Shown here piece after piece: positions 10,101 through 20,384 of a stretch of DNA of 64,000 nucleotides. Each line of letters opens with the position of its first letter. The first letter of the stretch is position 1. Both the position numbers and the translations under genes were made by a program. The notes under the pieces were generated by a model that was not told the DNA's origin, made no database searches, and worked only from the letters and a program-made list of their open reading frames with translations. Location: assembly GCF_001646665.1 (NCBI RefSeq), contig NZ_LWBU01000363.1, positions 1-64,000 of the forward strand, in the 5' to 3' direction. Origin of the DNA: Streptomyces noursei (GTDB lineage Bacteria; Actinomycetota; Actinomycetes; Streptomycetales; Streptomycetaceae).

Positions 10101-10283
10101 CGCCTCGCCGCCGACGAGCAACGCCTGTGGCTCTCCCGCGGTGGCGCGGGAGAGCGCTTCGGTGAGGGCGGTCAACTCACCGGCCCGGCCGACGAATACG
10201 GGACTGACGGACCTGTTCTCCACGTCGCCGAGCATCGCACAGCCCTCCGGCAGGGGGGCACTGGATATCGGTGCGCCGGTCAT
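7191..10283 (-). CDS. Large ATP-binding LuxR-family regulator (LAL type)
   Basis: A 1030-residue protein with an N-terminal AAA-type ATPase and a C-terminal LuxR DNA-binding domain, the layout of LAL/MalT-like regulators. Walker A is GGEAGVGKT (near residue 60) and Walker B is VVLALEDLHWAD. The middle consists of helical repeats. The last 65 residues form the helix-turn-helix (LTPREQDVLRLVAAG, then NRQIAEELFISPKTASVHVSNI). It probably senses a ligand and activates transcription. No obvious target gene sits beside it. The start could also be an internal ATG at 10235 (MLGDVENRSV). Confidence 0.92.
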   Translation of the reverse strand: MTGAPISSAPLPEGCAMLGDVENRSVSPVFVGRAGELTALTEALSRATAGEPQALLVGGEAGVGKTRLLEQFLGEACAQGAVVAVGGCVEIGADGLPFAPFSTALRALRRTLPDELAAAAQGQEGELARLLPELGDAAGPEPYGEDSTARLFELTVRLLERLAAERTVVLALEDLHWADASTRHLLAYLFRTLHRGRLVVVATYRADDIHRRHPLRPLLAELDRLRTVRRIELPRFTRTEVHRQLTGILAAEPAPALVDDIFRRSDGNAFFVEELVVCQESGCEPGGGLSESLRDLLLVRVERLSEDAQKVARIVAEGGSTVEYGLLAAVARLPEDDLIEALRAAVNANILLAVPDGEGYRFRHSLVREAVSDDLLPGERSRLNRRCAEALEADPGLVRADERSTRLASYWYHAHDAAKALPVVLRAAVEARKRHAHAEQLRLLERAMELWDDVPADVRASLRPIDYAEAYPACGCPDTTPLRYLDLLAEAAVAARLCGERERALKIVKRALRLLDEEGDPAETSGKDPQRAAWFWTERSRLMSNLGRGDGWAELATAQELVRGLPPSAVHAKVLAVAAGWGMLHAPGPESLAAAERAVEYARLVGTEPVELNARLTLGGLMVDAGDIEAGLAEMHAVLDRARVLCVRNEAGRAYVNIPSCLESVGRSRDAVRIAREGLAYSRESGLRDNEGWVLCNLVESQISLGHWDEASEGARRLQRIAYSTKPRGGAHLRRAQLALFRGEASVAAEHLALAREAYGTHDPMMQYLLPLAQVGLGAAAAQGRIADVRAGLAEAARDGFPTGSQRYAWPLLLVAATAEAEARGLPAAEEGRTEALELIRSCARRLATHVPVWQAHALFVAAEAARAEGRDDADRWAEVVVALGPLERPYELARARYRWADALLARGGRRDRAAELVREAHLVAAHLGARPLREDLELLAARARLPLAAPRAAAPEPADEGFGLTPREQDVLRLVAAGRTNRQIAEELFISPKTASVHVSNILAKLGVSGRGEAAALAHRLRLLSEVPA

Positions 10284-10303
10284 GGCCCGGGGTCCCTCGC
10301 CCG

Positions 10304-10489
10304 TCAGGCCGCCGTCGTGTACCGGCCGTGGTCGGTGTTCACCCGCCCCTCGGAGGCATGGCCGCCGGATCGGCGGACGAGGGAGCGGCGGGCCTTGCGG
10401 GCGGCCCGGGCGAAATTGGCCAGTCGCTGGGCGTCGGCCTCGCGGAGGAGGTCGGCGTGGCGGGCCTGCTGGAGTTCGTAGGCGAACAT
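10304..10489 (-). CDS. Small conserved basic protein of unknown function
   Basis: A 61-residue protein (MFAYELQQARHADLLREADAQ at its start) that is helical and basic, with several Arg/Ala-rich turns. AGGGAGAAC lies directly upstream of the ATG, which decides this start over the longer open frame that begins near 10608 and would add a low-complexity extension. It is located immediately upstream of the LuxR-type regulator on the same strand. I recall similar small proteins in other Streptomyces genomes but no function. Confidence 0.7.
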   Translation of the reverse strand: MFAYELQQARHADLLREADAQRLANFARAARKARRSLVRRSGGHASEGRVNTDHGRYTTAA

Positions 10490-10674
10490 CTGGTTCTCCC
10501 TGAGAGGTCGTGGCGTGTGGTGATGCCTCGACTCTCGTCCACCAGGGGGTGGGGCCGCATCGGGAGACTGCCGCATCTTGGGCGGTGCGGGGTCCTTAGG
10601 CGCGCTCATGAGGTCCTCAGCCGGGTGCGTAGGACTCCTGAGGCGCCCGCCCGATGCCGTGCGCGGGGCGGCTC

Positions 10675-11238
10675 TCAGGGGCGCTGTTCCCGTGCCGCGC
10701 GCCACTCGGGGGCGAGGACGGACCAGACCTCCATGTCGTGCCGTACGCCACGGTAGGGGTAGCTCTCGCGGAGCACGCCCTCCTTGGTCATGCCCAGCCG
10801 CTCGGCGACCCTGATGCTGGCGGTGTTGGCCGAGGAGACCTGCCACTCGACGCGGTGCAGGCCGCGCTCGAACACCGCCCAGTCGATCATGACGCGGACC
10901 GCGCGGGTGACCAGTCCGCGGCCGGCCGCCGACGGTTCCAGCCAGCAGCCGGCCTCGCAGGTGCCGGCGGCGGTGTCCATGAGGCGGAGCATGACGCCGC
11001 CGACCAGGGTGCCGTCGAGCCAGATGCCGAAGATGCGTCCGGTGTCGGCGGCGGCCTTGTCGGCGTACGCCTGGAGGAACGCGCGGGACGTCGCGAGGTC
11101 GGTGCAGACGGTCGGGAGCGCCACGTACCGCCCGATGTAGTCCCGGCCCCGGTCCATGTGGGCCAGGTACTCCCCGGCCTGCCACGGTTCCAGCGGACGC
11201 AGCTCGGCGCCGTCGTCACCCAGGGATATCGCGAACAC
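10675..11238 (-). CDS. GNAT family N-acetyltransferase (RimJ/RimL type)
   Basis: A 187-residue GCN5-related acetyltransferase. The acetyl-CoA binding core is visible as WLEPSAAGRGLVTRAV (a variant of the Q/RxxGxG/A loop) and the C-terminal HRVEWQVSSANTASIRVAERLGMTKEG segment typical of the RimJ/RimL subgroup that acetylates N-terminal or small amine substrates. GTG start at 11238 with GGAGGG upstream. It lies 18 bases downstream of the MMPL transporter gene and is probably co-transcribed. Substrate unknown. Confidence 0.9.
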   Translation of the reverse strand: MFAISLGDDGAELRPLEPWQAGEYLAHMDRGRDYIGRYVALPTVCTDLATSRAFLQAYADKAAADTGRIFGIWLDGTLVGGVMLRLMDTAAGTCEAGCWLEPSAAGRGLVTRAVRVMIDWAVFERGLHRVEWQVSSANTASIRVAERLGMTKEGVLRESYPYRGVRHDMEVWSVLAPEWRAAREQRP

Positions 11239-11256
11239 GCTCCACGCCCTCCACCG

Positions 11257-13551
11257 CTATGGCACGAGCCGCCCGTCGTCGCTCGCGCGCTGCCACGGGA
11301 TCTTCGCATGATCGGGATCGCGGCACTCGGGGTTTTCGATGCTGATGCGCGGCAGGACGCGGTCGAGCCAGGCCGGCAGCCACCAGTTGGCGCCGCCGAG
11401 CATGTGCATGAGGGCCGGGACGAGGAGCGTGCGCAGGACGAACGCGTCGAGGGCCACGGCGGCGGCCAGGCCGATGCCGAACATCGCGATGACCCGGTCG
11501 CCGGAGAGGACGAAGGCCAGGAACACCGCGATCATGATCACCGCGGCGGAGTTGATGACCCGGCTGGTCTCGGCCAGGCCGACCCGCACCGCCCGCCGGT
11601 TGTCGCCGGTCTCCAGCCACTCCTCGTACATCCGGCTGACCAGGAAGACCTGGTAGTCCATGGAGAGTCCGAAGAGCACCGACACCATGATCACCGGGAG
11701 GAACGGCTCGATGGGGCCCGCCCGGCCGAGGCCGAGCAGCTCGCTGCCGATCCCCCACTGGAAGATCGCGACGACGACCCCGAAGGCGGAGGCGACGGCT
11801 GCCACGTTCATCAGGGCCGCCTTCAGCGGGATCCCGATGGAGCGGAAGGCGAGCAGGAGCAGCAGGCAGCCCAGGGCGATGACGACGCCCACGAACAGCG
11901 GCAGCTTGCCGATGATGACCTGGGCGAAGTCGTCGTAGCCGGCGGTGACGCCGCCGACGTACACCTCGAGGGAGGTGCCCCGCTCGGCGGTCGGCAGCAC
12001 CTCGTCGCGCAGCCGGTCGACGAGGTCGCTGGTCTGGCGGGACTGCGGGGCGGTCTCGGGTACGACGGTGAGGACCGCGGTGTTGCCGCTGCCGCTGTAC
12101 GTCACCGGGCCGACCGACTCGATGCCGCCGGTGGCGCGCAGGGCGTCGGGCAGCGTGGTGAGGGCGAGCCGGTCGTCGGCGCCGTCGAGCTCGGCGACGA
12201 GGGTCAGGGGGCCGTTGACGCCGGGGCCGAAGCCGTCGGCGAGCAGGTCGTAGGCCTGGCGCGTGGTGGAGGCGGCGGGGTTGTTGCCCTGGTCGGAGGT
12301 GCCGAGGTGGAGACCGAACGTGGGCAGGGCGAGGACCACCATGACGACGGCGGCGACGGCGCCGAGCAGCTTGGGGTGGCGCTCGACGAACGCGGACCAG
12401 CGGGCGGCGAACCCGGTCGGCAGCTCGGGCTCGGGCCCGTGCTCGGCGAGCCGGGCGCGCTCGCGGCGTGACAGGGCGCGCATGCCGATGAAGGACAGCA
12501 GCGCGGGCAGCAGTGTCACGGACGCGGCGACGGTGAGGACGACGGTGAGGGAGGCCGCGATGGCGACGCCGTTGAGGAAGCCGAGGCGCAGTATCAGCAT
12601 GCCCAGCAGCGCGATGCAGACGGTGGCGCCGGCGAAGACGACGGCCCGGCCGGTGGTGGCGACGGCGTTCCGGGCGGCTTCGGCCACGGGGAGGCCGCGC
12701 TTGAGGCCCTTGCGGTGCCGGGTGACGATGAACAGCGCGTAGTCGATGCCGACGCCGAGGCCGATGAGCATGCCCAGCATGGGCGCGAAGTCGGCGACGG
12801 TCATGACGTGGCCCAGCAGCCCGATGCCCGCGTAGGCGGTGCCGACGCTCACCAGGGCGGTGGCGATCGGCAGCAGGCTGGCGGCGAGGGAGCCGAAGGC
12901 GAGGAAGAGGACCACGGCGGCGACGGCGACGCCGACGATCTCGGCGGTGTGGGAGGCCGGTGCCTCGGTGAGCGCGACGGCGCTGCCGCCGAGCTCCACC
13001 TGTACGCCGTCGGTCGCGGCGGCGCGGGCGGTGTCGACGACGGCCTGGATCCGGTCGGGCGGGATCTCGTCGGCGGGCCGGTCGAAGGCGACCGTGGCGT
13101 AGGCGGTGCGGCCGTCCTCGCTGATCCGGCCGGGCTCGTGGACCGGGGCCGACGGGCCGGGTCCGGCGGAGGTGCCGGCGGTGCCGGCCGCGGGGGTGCC
13201 CGCCGGTGCGGTGGCGGGGCCGGCGGGGTCGTACGGGGTGGTGACGGAGGCGACGCCGGGCAGTTCGGCGATGTCGTCGAGCACCGTGCTCATGCGGTCC
13301 TGGACCGCGGCGGCGCGGACGCTGCCCCGCTCGGTGTGCCAGACGACGGTGTCGCGGTCACCGCCCTGCCCGCGGAAGTTCTCCTCGAGGAGCGCCGCGG
13401 CGCGGCCGGACTCGGTGCCGGGGACCTCGTAGTCGTTGGAGTACGCGGAACCGGCGATACCGGAGGCCACCGTGACGCCGACCAGGGCGGAGAGCCAGAG
13501 CAGGACGGCGGTGAGGCGGTGCGTGACGCACCAACGGGCGAGGGCTGCCAA
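11257..13551 (-). CDS. MMPL/RND family transporter
   Basis: A 764-residue membrane transporter. It has the duplicated MMPL pattern: one N-terminal helix, a large extracytoplasmic loop (about 35-190), a block of helices (about 190-370), a second large loop (about 430-530) and a second block of helices to about 740. The motif GLGVGIDYALFIVTRHR in the first block and LFGLSMDYQVFLVSRM in the second are the proton-relay GxxxDY segments of this family. Expected to export lipids or hydrophobic small molecules by proton motive force. The start is TTG with GGGAG eight bases upstream. Confidence 0.92.
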   Translation of the reverse strand: MAALARWCVTHRLTAVLLWLSALVGVTVASGIAGSAYSNDYEVPGTESGRAAALLEENFRGQGGDRDTVVWHTERGSVRAAAVQDRMSTVLDDIAELPGVASVTTPYDPAGPATAPAGTPAAGTAGTSAGPGPSAPVHEPGRISEDGRTAYATVAFDRPADEIPPDRIQAVVDTARAAATDGVQVELGGSAVALTEAPASHTAEIVGVAVAAVVLFLAFGSLAASLLPIATALVSVGTAYAGIGLLGHVMTVADFAPMLGMLIGLGVGIDYALFIVTRHRKGLKRGLPVAEAARNAVATTGRAVVFAGATVCIALLGMLILRLGFLNGVAIAASLTVVLTVAASVTLLPALLSFIGMRALSRRERARLAEHGPEPELPTGFAARWSAFVERHPKLLGAVAAVVMVVLALPTFGLHLGTSDQGNNPAASTTRQAYDLLADGFGPGVNGPLTLVAELDGADDRLALTTLPDALRATGGIESVGPVTYSGSGNTAVLTVVPETAPQSRQTSDLVDRLRDEVLPTAERGTSLEVYVGGVTAGYDDFAQVIIGKLPLFVGVVIALGCLLLLLAFRSIGIPLKAALMNVAAVASAFGVVVAIFQWGIGSELLGLGRAGPIEPFLPVIMVSVLFGLSMDYQVFLVSRMYEEWLETGDNRRAVRVGLAETSRVINSAAVIMIAVFLAFVLSGDRVIAMFGIGLAAAVALDAFVLRTLLVPALMHMLGGANWWLPAWLDRVLPRISIENPECRDPDHAKIPWQRASDDGRLVP

Positions 13552-13581
13552 CGGGTGTGCTCCCTGGGTGGTTCGTGCTCC

Positions 13582-13601
13582 TTATCGGGAACTGCCCGTA
13601 A
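13582..13601. promoter_or_regulatory. Imperfect palindrome upstream of the MMPL gene
   Basis: TTATCGGG and CCCGTAA face each other across a five-base centre, 31 bases upstream of the transporter start. Exporters of this class are often controlled by local repressors, but no regulator gene is adjacent. The operator role is a guess. Confidence 0.25.
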
Positions 13602-13746
13602 AGAACGCATGACCTACGTACCGCCACTCTGGCAGCCTAAAGTGATCCTTTGTCCTTTTCGTGGCGATACTCACACCGCTCACCGTGACGGTGCGCGCAA
13701 GCTCGGGCCAGAACTTCGGTGGCGGGCTCACGCGCACCGCGACCGG

Positions 13747-15855
13747 TCAGCCGGAGACGGAGGGGCGCCCGTTCTCGATGTGCCCCATCAGCCGGCGCCG
13801 GAAGCCGTCGGGGCCGGTGACCTCGACGTCGTACCAGCCGTGGGCGTCCGCGGCGGAGTGCACCACCGTGCGGCCGCGGCCGGGCTTGACGGTGACCCTG
13901 CGGGTCCAGCCGGCCAGGTCGGCCTCGTCGACGTAGCCGAGCGGGCGGACGGTGAAGGTGACCGGCCCGCTCCCGGTGGCGGCCAGGGTCAGGTGCAGGT
14001 CGCGCTCGTGCGGGTCGATGCGCGAGGTGACCTGGGCGGCGCCCGTCGCCCTGCCGGCGAACTCGCGGCGGAAGCCGTTGGGTCCGGTGATCGTGAAGCG
14101 GTACGCGTCGCCGGCGAGGGGCACCGTCCACTGCGCGGAGCCCCGCACGTCCAGGTGCTGCGGGGCGGCGAACTCGCCCGCGTACGGGTACAGCGCCAGG
14201 GGTACGTGCGCGGTGCCCGTGTTGCTGAGCGTGACGGCGACGGCCCCGTCCCGGAGGCGTGCGTGCGCGTCCGGCTGGTAGGGCAGGGGCCGCGCGGGCC
14301 GGGTGCCGGGCTCCTGGACGGGCATGTGCTGCGCCTGCGGCGGTTGCGGGCGCCAGCGGCCGGTGAACGGGGGGACGGCGCCGGGCCGCTCCACCTCCGG
14401 CTGCGGACGTCCGCGCCGGAAGTCGAACGCGGACGTCAGGTCGCCGGTGACGCGGCGCCGCCACGGGGTGATCTGGGGCTCGGCCACACCGGTCCACCTC
14501 TCCAGGAAGCGGATCACCGAGGTGTGGTCGAAGACCTCCGAGCAGACGTGGCCGCCGACGGTCCACGGCGAGACGACGAGCAGCGGCACCCGGATGCCCA
14601 GCCCGGTGGGCAGCCCCTTCCACCGCTCGTCCGGGTCGTCGGCGGGCGGCACCGGCGGCGGCACGTGGTCGAAGAAGCCGTCGTTCTCGTCGTAGTTGAT
14701 CAGGACGACGGTGTGCCGCCAGACGTCGGGGTGCGAGCCCAGGGCGTCGAGCACCTTGTGCACGAGGGTCGCGGAGGCGATCGGGGAGGACGCGCCGGGG
14801 TGCTCGGAGTCGGCCGCGGAGGGGACGAGGTAGGAGACCTCGGGGAGGGTCCCCGCGGCGACGTCGGCCCGGAAGGCGTCGGCGAGGGTACCGGTCCCGA
14901 CCCGGCGCAGCCCGCGCTCGAACAGCGACCGCTCCCGGTCGTCCAGCGTGGCCACACCGTCCTCCAGGGCGGCCAGGAGCCGGGCCCGCTCGGCGGCGTC
15001 CCCGGTCTCGCGCACGGCCGCGTAGAAGGACTCCATGTAGGTGTGGCCGCCGGTCGCGGCGAGGGCCTTGCGGGCGATCTTCTTGAAGGTGGTGAAGAAC
15101 TCGATGTTGTTGTCGGTGAAGTTCTCCCACTCCGTGTACGTCTTCCACGTCCGGCCCGCCTTCTCCAGGCGCTCGGCGTAGGTCGGCCACGGGTAACCGG
15201 GGTGGGTCCCCTCCGCGTACGCGGCGTTGGTCACGGCCCGGCTGCCGTCGGCCTCGTACCCCGTCCAGCCGCTCCACAGGTGGTTGCGGTTGGGGCTGGT
15301 GGAGGTGTGGACCGACGAGTGGTAGGCGTCACAGATGGTGAAGGTGTCGGCGAGCTCGTAGTGCAGCGGGAGGTCGCGGCGGTCGTAGTACGCCATCGTC
15401 GCGGCGGTCTTCGCCGGGACCCAGCCGTCCATCCAGCCGTCCCGCCAGGCCCTGGCGCCGCCGCCCCAGGAGTGGTCGAGGTCGCCGATGTACTGGAGGT
15501 CCTTCCGCTGCGCCTCGGCCGCGTCCCGGACGGGGAAGGGCAGGACGGTGCGGCCGAGCGGCCCGGGCTGCTCGAACACCGTCCTGCCGGAGGGAAGTTC
15601 GACGGCGTTGCGGTCGCCGAACCCCCGGACGCCGCGCAGGGTGCCGAAGTAGTGGTCGAAGGAACGGTTCTCCTGCATCAGGATCACCACGTGCCTGACC
15701 GCCCGCAGCCCGCCGGCCGGCGCGGGGGCCGCCATCGCGGCCCGCAGCGAGGGCGGCAGCAGCGATCCGGCCGCGGCGGCGCCGAGGGCGCCCCCGCCCA
15801 GCGCGAGCATCCTTCGGCGCGACACGTCCCGCTGCCGCGAAATGTCCGGTGACAA
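13747..15855 (-). CDS. Tat-exported phosphocholine-specific phospholipase C
   Basis: A 702-residue secreted enzyme of the phosphoesterase/acid phosphatase superfamily that hydrolyses phosphatidylcholine-type lipids. A twin-arginine signal (SRRRMLALGGGALGAAAAG) is at residues about 12-35. The family motifs HVVILMQENRSFDHYFG, NRNHLWSG, SPWTVGGHVCSEVFDHTSV and LINYDENDGFFDHVPPP are present, followed by two C-terminal beta-rich (DUF756-like) repeats. The start is taken as TTG at 15855 because GGGAGG lies six bases upstream; the open frame further upstream has no site and no signal peptide continuity. Confidence 0.92.
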   Translation of the reverse strand: MSPDISRQRDVSRRRMLALGGGALGAAAAGSLLPPSLRAAMAAPAPAGGLRAVRHVVILMQENRSFDHYFGTLRGVRGFGDRNAVELPSGRTVFEQPGPLGRTVLPFPVRDAAEAQRKDLQYIGDLDHSWGGGARAWRDGWMDGWVPAKTAATMAYYDRRDLPLHYELADTFTICDAYHSSVHTSTSPNRNHLWSGWTGYEADGSRAVTNAAYAEGTHPGYPWPTYAERLEKAGRTWKTYTEWENFTDNNIEFFTTFKKIARKALAATGGHTYMESFYAAVRETGDAAERARLLAALEDGVATLDDRERSLFERGLRRVGTGTLADAFRADVAAGTLPEVSYLVPSAADSEHPGASSPIASATLVHKVLDALGSHPDVWRHTVVLINYDENDGFFDHVPPPVPPADDPDERWKGLPTGLGIRVPLLVVSPWTVGGHVCSEVFDHTSVIRFLERWTGVAEPQITPWRRRVTGDLTSAFDFRRGRPQPEVERPGAVPPFTGRWRPQPPQAQHMPVQEPGTRPARPLPYQPDAHARLRDGAVAVTLSNTGTAHVPLALYPYAGEFAAPQHLDVRGSAQWTVPLAGDAYRFTITGPNGFRREFAGRATGAAQVTSRIDPHERDLHLTLAATGSGPVTFTVRPLGYVDEADLAGWTRRVTVKPGRGRTVVHSAADAHGWYDVEVTGPDGFRRRLMGHIENGRPSVSG

Positions 15856-16238
15856 GCTCGACCTCCCGTCGACGCCCCAATGGTTCGCCTGCGATCCATT
15901 GGGTGGTACGGGCCGGACGGTAATGAGACCGGATGTCGGCCGGAAGACCTGGCGACGACGGAGGGGTGAATGTCCATGGGGCCGCGCGGGAAGTCCAAGT
16001 GTTCCGTCCGCCTTCGACCCGTGTCGCCCGGGAATGTCACCGGCGGGTGATGGCCACTCCACGCCATGTGGGCATGAGCCGTGGAAGCGGGGGCAGAAGC
16101 ACCTTCGCTCCCCCCACGGGACGACCCCCGGCCCCCGCCACCCTCCCCCCCCGGTGGCGGGAGCGCCGGACCACGGCTCGGCCCCCGCACCCGAACTTCC
16201 GGGTGCGGGGGCCGAGCACTGCGGTGCGGGACCCGGCG
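15856..16238. other. Non-coding gap between phospholipase C gene and gatB
   Basis: About 380 bases with no convincing gene. It should contain the promoter of the phospholipase gene and, near its right end, the transcription terminator of the gat operon. A C-rich stretch (about 16120-16150) precedes the terminator hairpin. Confidence 0.7.
16177..16216 (-). terminator. Strong hairpin downstream of gatB
   Basis: A perfect 17-base inverted repeat (left arm 16177-16193, right arm 16200-16216) with a 6-base loop, starting 23 bases past the gatB stop. There is no U-tract, as is common for Streptomyces terminators. It most likely ends the gatC-gatA-gatB transcript. Confidence 0.8.
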
Positions 16239-17750
16239 TCAGCCCTCGACGCCGAGCTTCTCCAGGATCAGCTCACGCACGCGAGCGGCGTCCGCCTGGC
16301 CACGGGTGGCCTTCATGACCGCGCCGACCAGAGCGCCGGCCGCGGCGATCTTGCCTCCGCGGATCTTGTCCGCGACGGCGGCGTTGGCGGCGATCGCCTC
16401 GTCCACCGCGGCGCCCAGCGCGCCCTCGTCCGAGACGACCTTCAGGCCGCGCTTCTCGACGACGGTGTCCGGGTCGCCCTCGCCCGCGAGCACGCCCTCG
16501 ATGACCTGGCGGGCCAGCTTGTCGTTGAGGTCGCCGGACGCGACGAGCTCGGTCACCCGGGCCACCTGCGCCGGGGTGATGGGCAGCGCGTCGAGCGACG
16601 TGCCCGACTCGTTGGCGTTGCGGGCCAGTTCGCCCATCCACCACTTGCGGGCCTGGTCGGCCGGGGCGCCCGCCTCGGTCGTGGCGACGATCAGGTCGAC
16701 CGCGCCCGCGTTGAGGATGGACTGCATGTCGTGCTCGGAGACGCCCCACTCCTCGCGCAGCCGGTTGCGGCGCACGCGCGGCAGCTCGGGCAGCCCCCGG
16801 CGGAGCTCCTCGACCCATTCGCGGGACGGGGCCACGGGCACGAGGTCGGGCTCCGGGAAGTACCGGTAGTCCTCGGCCTCCTCCTTCACCCGGCCGGACG
16901 TCGTGGAACCGTCGTCCTCGTGGAAGTGACGGGTCTCCTGGATGATCGTGCCGCCCGCGTTCAGCACACCGGCGTGGCGGCCGATCTCGTACCGCACGGC
17001 CCGCTCCACCGAACGGAGGGAGTTGACGTTCTTCGTCTCCGAGCGCGTACCGAACTTCTCGGTGCCGTGCGGGCGCAGCGACAGGTTCACGTCGCAGCGC
17101 ATCTGGCCCATCTCCATGCGGGCCTCGGACACGCCGAGCGCCTTGATGAGCTCGCGCAGCTCGGCGACGTACGCCTTGGCGACCTCGGGGGCGCGCTCGC
17201 CGGCGCCGGTGATCGGCTTGGTGACGATCTCGATCAGCGGGATGCCGGCGCGGTTGTAGTCCAGCAGCGAGTGCGAGGCGCCGTGGATGCGGCCGGTCGC
17301 ACCACCCACGTGGGTGGACTTGCCGGTGTCCTCCTCCATGTGGGCGCGCTCGATCTCCACGCGGAAGACCTCGCCGTCCTCCAGCTGGACGTCCAGATAG
17401 CCGTTGAAGGCGATCGGCTCGTCGTACTGCGAGGTCTGGAAGTTCTTCGGCATGTCCGGATAGAAGTAGTTCTTCCGGGCGAAACGGCACCATTCGGCGA
17501 TCTCGCAGTGGAGCGCGAGGCCGATCTTGATGGCGGACTCGACGCCGACCGCGTTGACGACCGGGAGCGAGCCGGGCATGCCGAGGCAGGTGGGGCAGGT
17601 CTGCGAGTTGGGCTCGGCGCCCAGCTCGGTCGAACAGCCGCAGAACATCTTGGTCCTGGTGCCGAGTTCGACGTGCACCTCGAGCCCCATGACGGGGTCG
17701 TAGGCGGCGAGGGCGTCCTCGTACGACACCAGCTCAGTGATGACGGTCAC
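16239..17750 (-). CDS. gatB: Aspartyl/glutamyl-tRNA amidotransferase subunit B
   Basis: A 503-residue GatB, the subunit that binds and phosphorylates mischarged Glu-tRNA(Gln) or Asp-tRNA(Asn) before transamidation in the GatCAB complex. Family motifs are visible: DPVMGLEVHVELGT, MFCGCSTELGAEPN, QTCPTCLGMPGSLPV and the C-terminal YqeY-like domain (ITPAQVARVTELVASG onwards). Two Cys pairs of the N-terminal zinc site are present. It is the last gene of the gat operon, 16 bases after the small membrane protein gene. Confidence 0.98.
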   Translation of the reverse strand: MTVITELVSYEDALAAYDPVMGLEVHVELGTRTKMFCGCSTELGAEPNSQTCPTCLGMPGSLPVVNAVGVESAIKIGLALHCEIAEWCRFARKNYFYPDMPKNFQTSQYDEPIAFNGYLDVQLEDGEVFRVEIERAHMEEDTGKSTHVGGATGRIHGASHSLLDYNRAGIPLIEIVTKPITGAGERAPEVAKAYVAELRELIKALGVSEARMEMGQMRCDVNLSLRPHGTEKFGTRSETKNVNSLRSVERAVRYEIGRHAGVLNAGGTIIQETRHFHEDDGSTTSGRVKEEAEDYRYFPEPDLVPVAPSREWVEELRRGLPELPRVRRNRLREEWGVSEHDMQSILNAGAVDLIVATTEAGAPADQARKWWMGELARNANESGTSLDALPITPAQVARVTELVASGDLNDKLARQVIEGVLAGEGDPDTVVEKRGLKVVSDEGALGAAVDEAIAANAAVADKIRGGKIAAAGALVGAVMKATRGQADAARVRELILEKLGVEG

Positions 17751-17766
17751 GGTGAAACTTTCCCTC

Positions 17767-18002
17767 TCAGCCGAACAGGACGTCGTCGTCGCCGACGCGC
17801 TTCAGCTCGCGCACCAGGATGGCGAGGCCGGTCGCGATCGCGGCGGCCGACACGACGGCGTCGAGCAGCAGCAGCGTGTCGCTCTCGCCACGCGCCTTGC
17901 GGGCCTGCTTGATGACGCTGAGCGCGCCGAAGGCGGTGGTGCCGATGGACAGATACGTTCCGGCCCGGGACTTCCTGAAGCCCTTGGCCTTGGTCAGTGC
18001 GC

Positions 18003-18006
<4 letters not shown>
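17767..18006 (-). CDS. Small membrane protein inside the gat operon
   Basis: A 79-residue protein with a basic N-terminus (SALTKAKGFRKSRAG), one probable hydrophobic segment around residues 18-30 and a clear helix around 48-66 (LLDAVVSAAAIATGLAILV). Its GTG start overlaps the gatA stop codon (GTGA), implying translational coupling. The function is unknown; its fixed place between gatA and gatB suggests co-expression with the amidotransferase, perhaps only by operon history. Confidence 0.8.
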
Positions 18007-19514
<1,508 letters not shown>

Positions 19515-19515
19515 G

Positions 19516-19812
19516 TCAGTCCTCCCCCAGGATCTGCGGCACCTTGAAACGCTGCTGCTCCTGCGCGGGCGCGCCGGAGAGCGCCTGCTCGGGGGTGAGC
19601 GAGGGACGGACCTCGTCCGCGCGCATGACGTTGGTCAGCGGCAGCGGGTGGGAGGTCGGGGGTACGTCTTGGTCGGCGACCTCGGAGACGCGGGCGACCG
19701 CGCCGATGATGTCGTCGAGCTGTCCGGCGAAGTGGTCGAGCTCTTCGTCCTTCAGCTCAAGACGTGCCAGCCGGGCGAGGTGGGCGACCTCCTCGCGCGT
19801 GATGCCAGGCAT
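19516..19812 (-). CDS. gatC: Aspartyl/glutamyl-tRNA amidotransferase subunit C
   Basis: A 98-residue GatC, the small subunit that wraps around GatA and GatB. It shows the usual pattern ITREEVAHLARLARLELKDEE at the N-terminus and the C-terminal VRPSLTPEQALSGAPAQ segment with a final VPQIL. It is the first gene of the gat operon, so the operon promoter should be in the repeat-rich gap just upstream. Confidence 0.97.
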   Translation of the reverse strand: MPGITREEVAHLARLARLELKDEELDHFAGQLDDIIGAVARVSEVADQDVPPTSHPLPLTNVMRADEVRPSLTPEQALSGAPAQEQQRFKVPQILGED

Positions 19813-19920
19813 GCAGCGATCCTCAGGGGTGAGTGTGATGGTTTTGGCCCAATCCTATGGGTCGGGGCGCGCTACCCGTTAAACGGTTTGCCCCGGGGCC
19901 CTGTCGGCCGCCACCCGCCG

Positions 19921-20235
19921 GCCGGCGCAGGCCCGCCCCCGCGAGGGCCGGCGGCGACGGGCAGGCCCCGCACCCCCAAGCCGCCGCCCGGGGCAGACGA
20001 GCCGACCAGGCCGTGCCCCCCCACCGAGCCGCGGACGGCATCCGGCCGGGGGCGGGGCAGGGTCGCCCCTCCAGGGACCGCCGGCGACGGGCAAGCCCTC
20101 ATACCCCGAAGCCGCCGGCCGAAGCACACAAGCCGACCAGGCGGTGCCCCCCACCGAGCCGCAGACGGCGTCCGGCCGGGGGTGGGGCCGTGCAGGGTCG
20201 CCCCCGCAGGGGTTGGCGGCAAGGGGTGGGCTCCC
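19921..20235. repeat. Imperfect tandem repeat with 130-base period
   Basis: The core GGCGACGGGCA occurs near 19952 and 20082, with a degenerate third copy near 20213, giving a 130-base period. Within each unit ACCGAGCCGC, GACGGC, TCCGGCCGGGGG and CAGGGTCGCCCC recur in the same order. There are about two full units plus partial flanks. Divergence is mainly single-base changes. Confidence 0.8.
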
Positions 20236-20384
20236 TTACCTGTGACCCATGGCCGCCGGCCCCGAGGAGGTGAGCCCGGAGGGGCCCCGCCCCACCACCC
20301 GCCGGGCGCGACCGCCGCCCACCGGCCCGCACCCGGGCGCGAACGGGCACCGCCTCGGGGCACCGGAGCAAGGCACCGTCCTGG

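Noticed and set aside
7224..10481. Plus-strand 1085-codon open frame opposite the LuxR-family regulator
   Set aside because: Exact shadow of the regulator gene, Gly/Gln/Val-rich with no motif; the minus strand has Walker A, Walker B and helix-turn-helix motifs.
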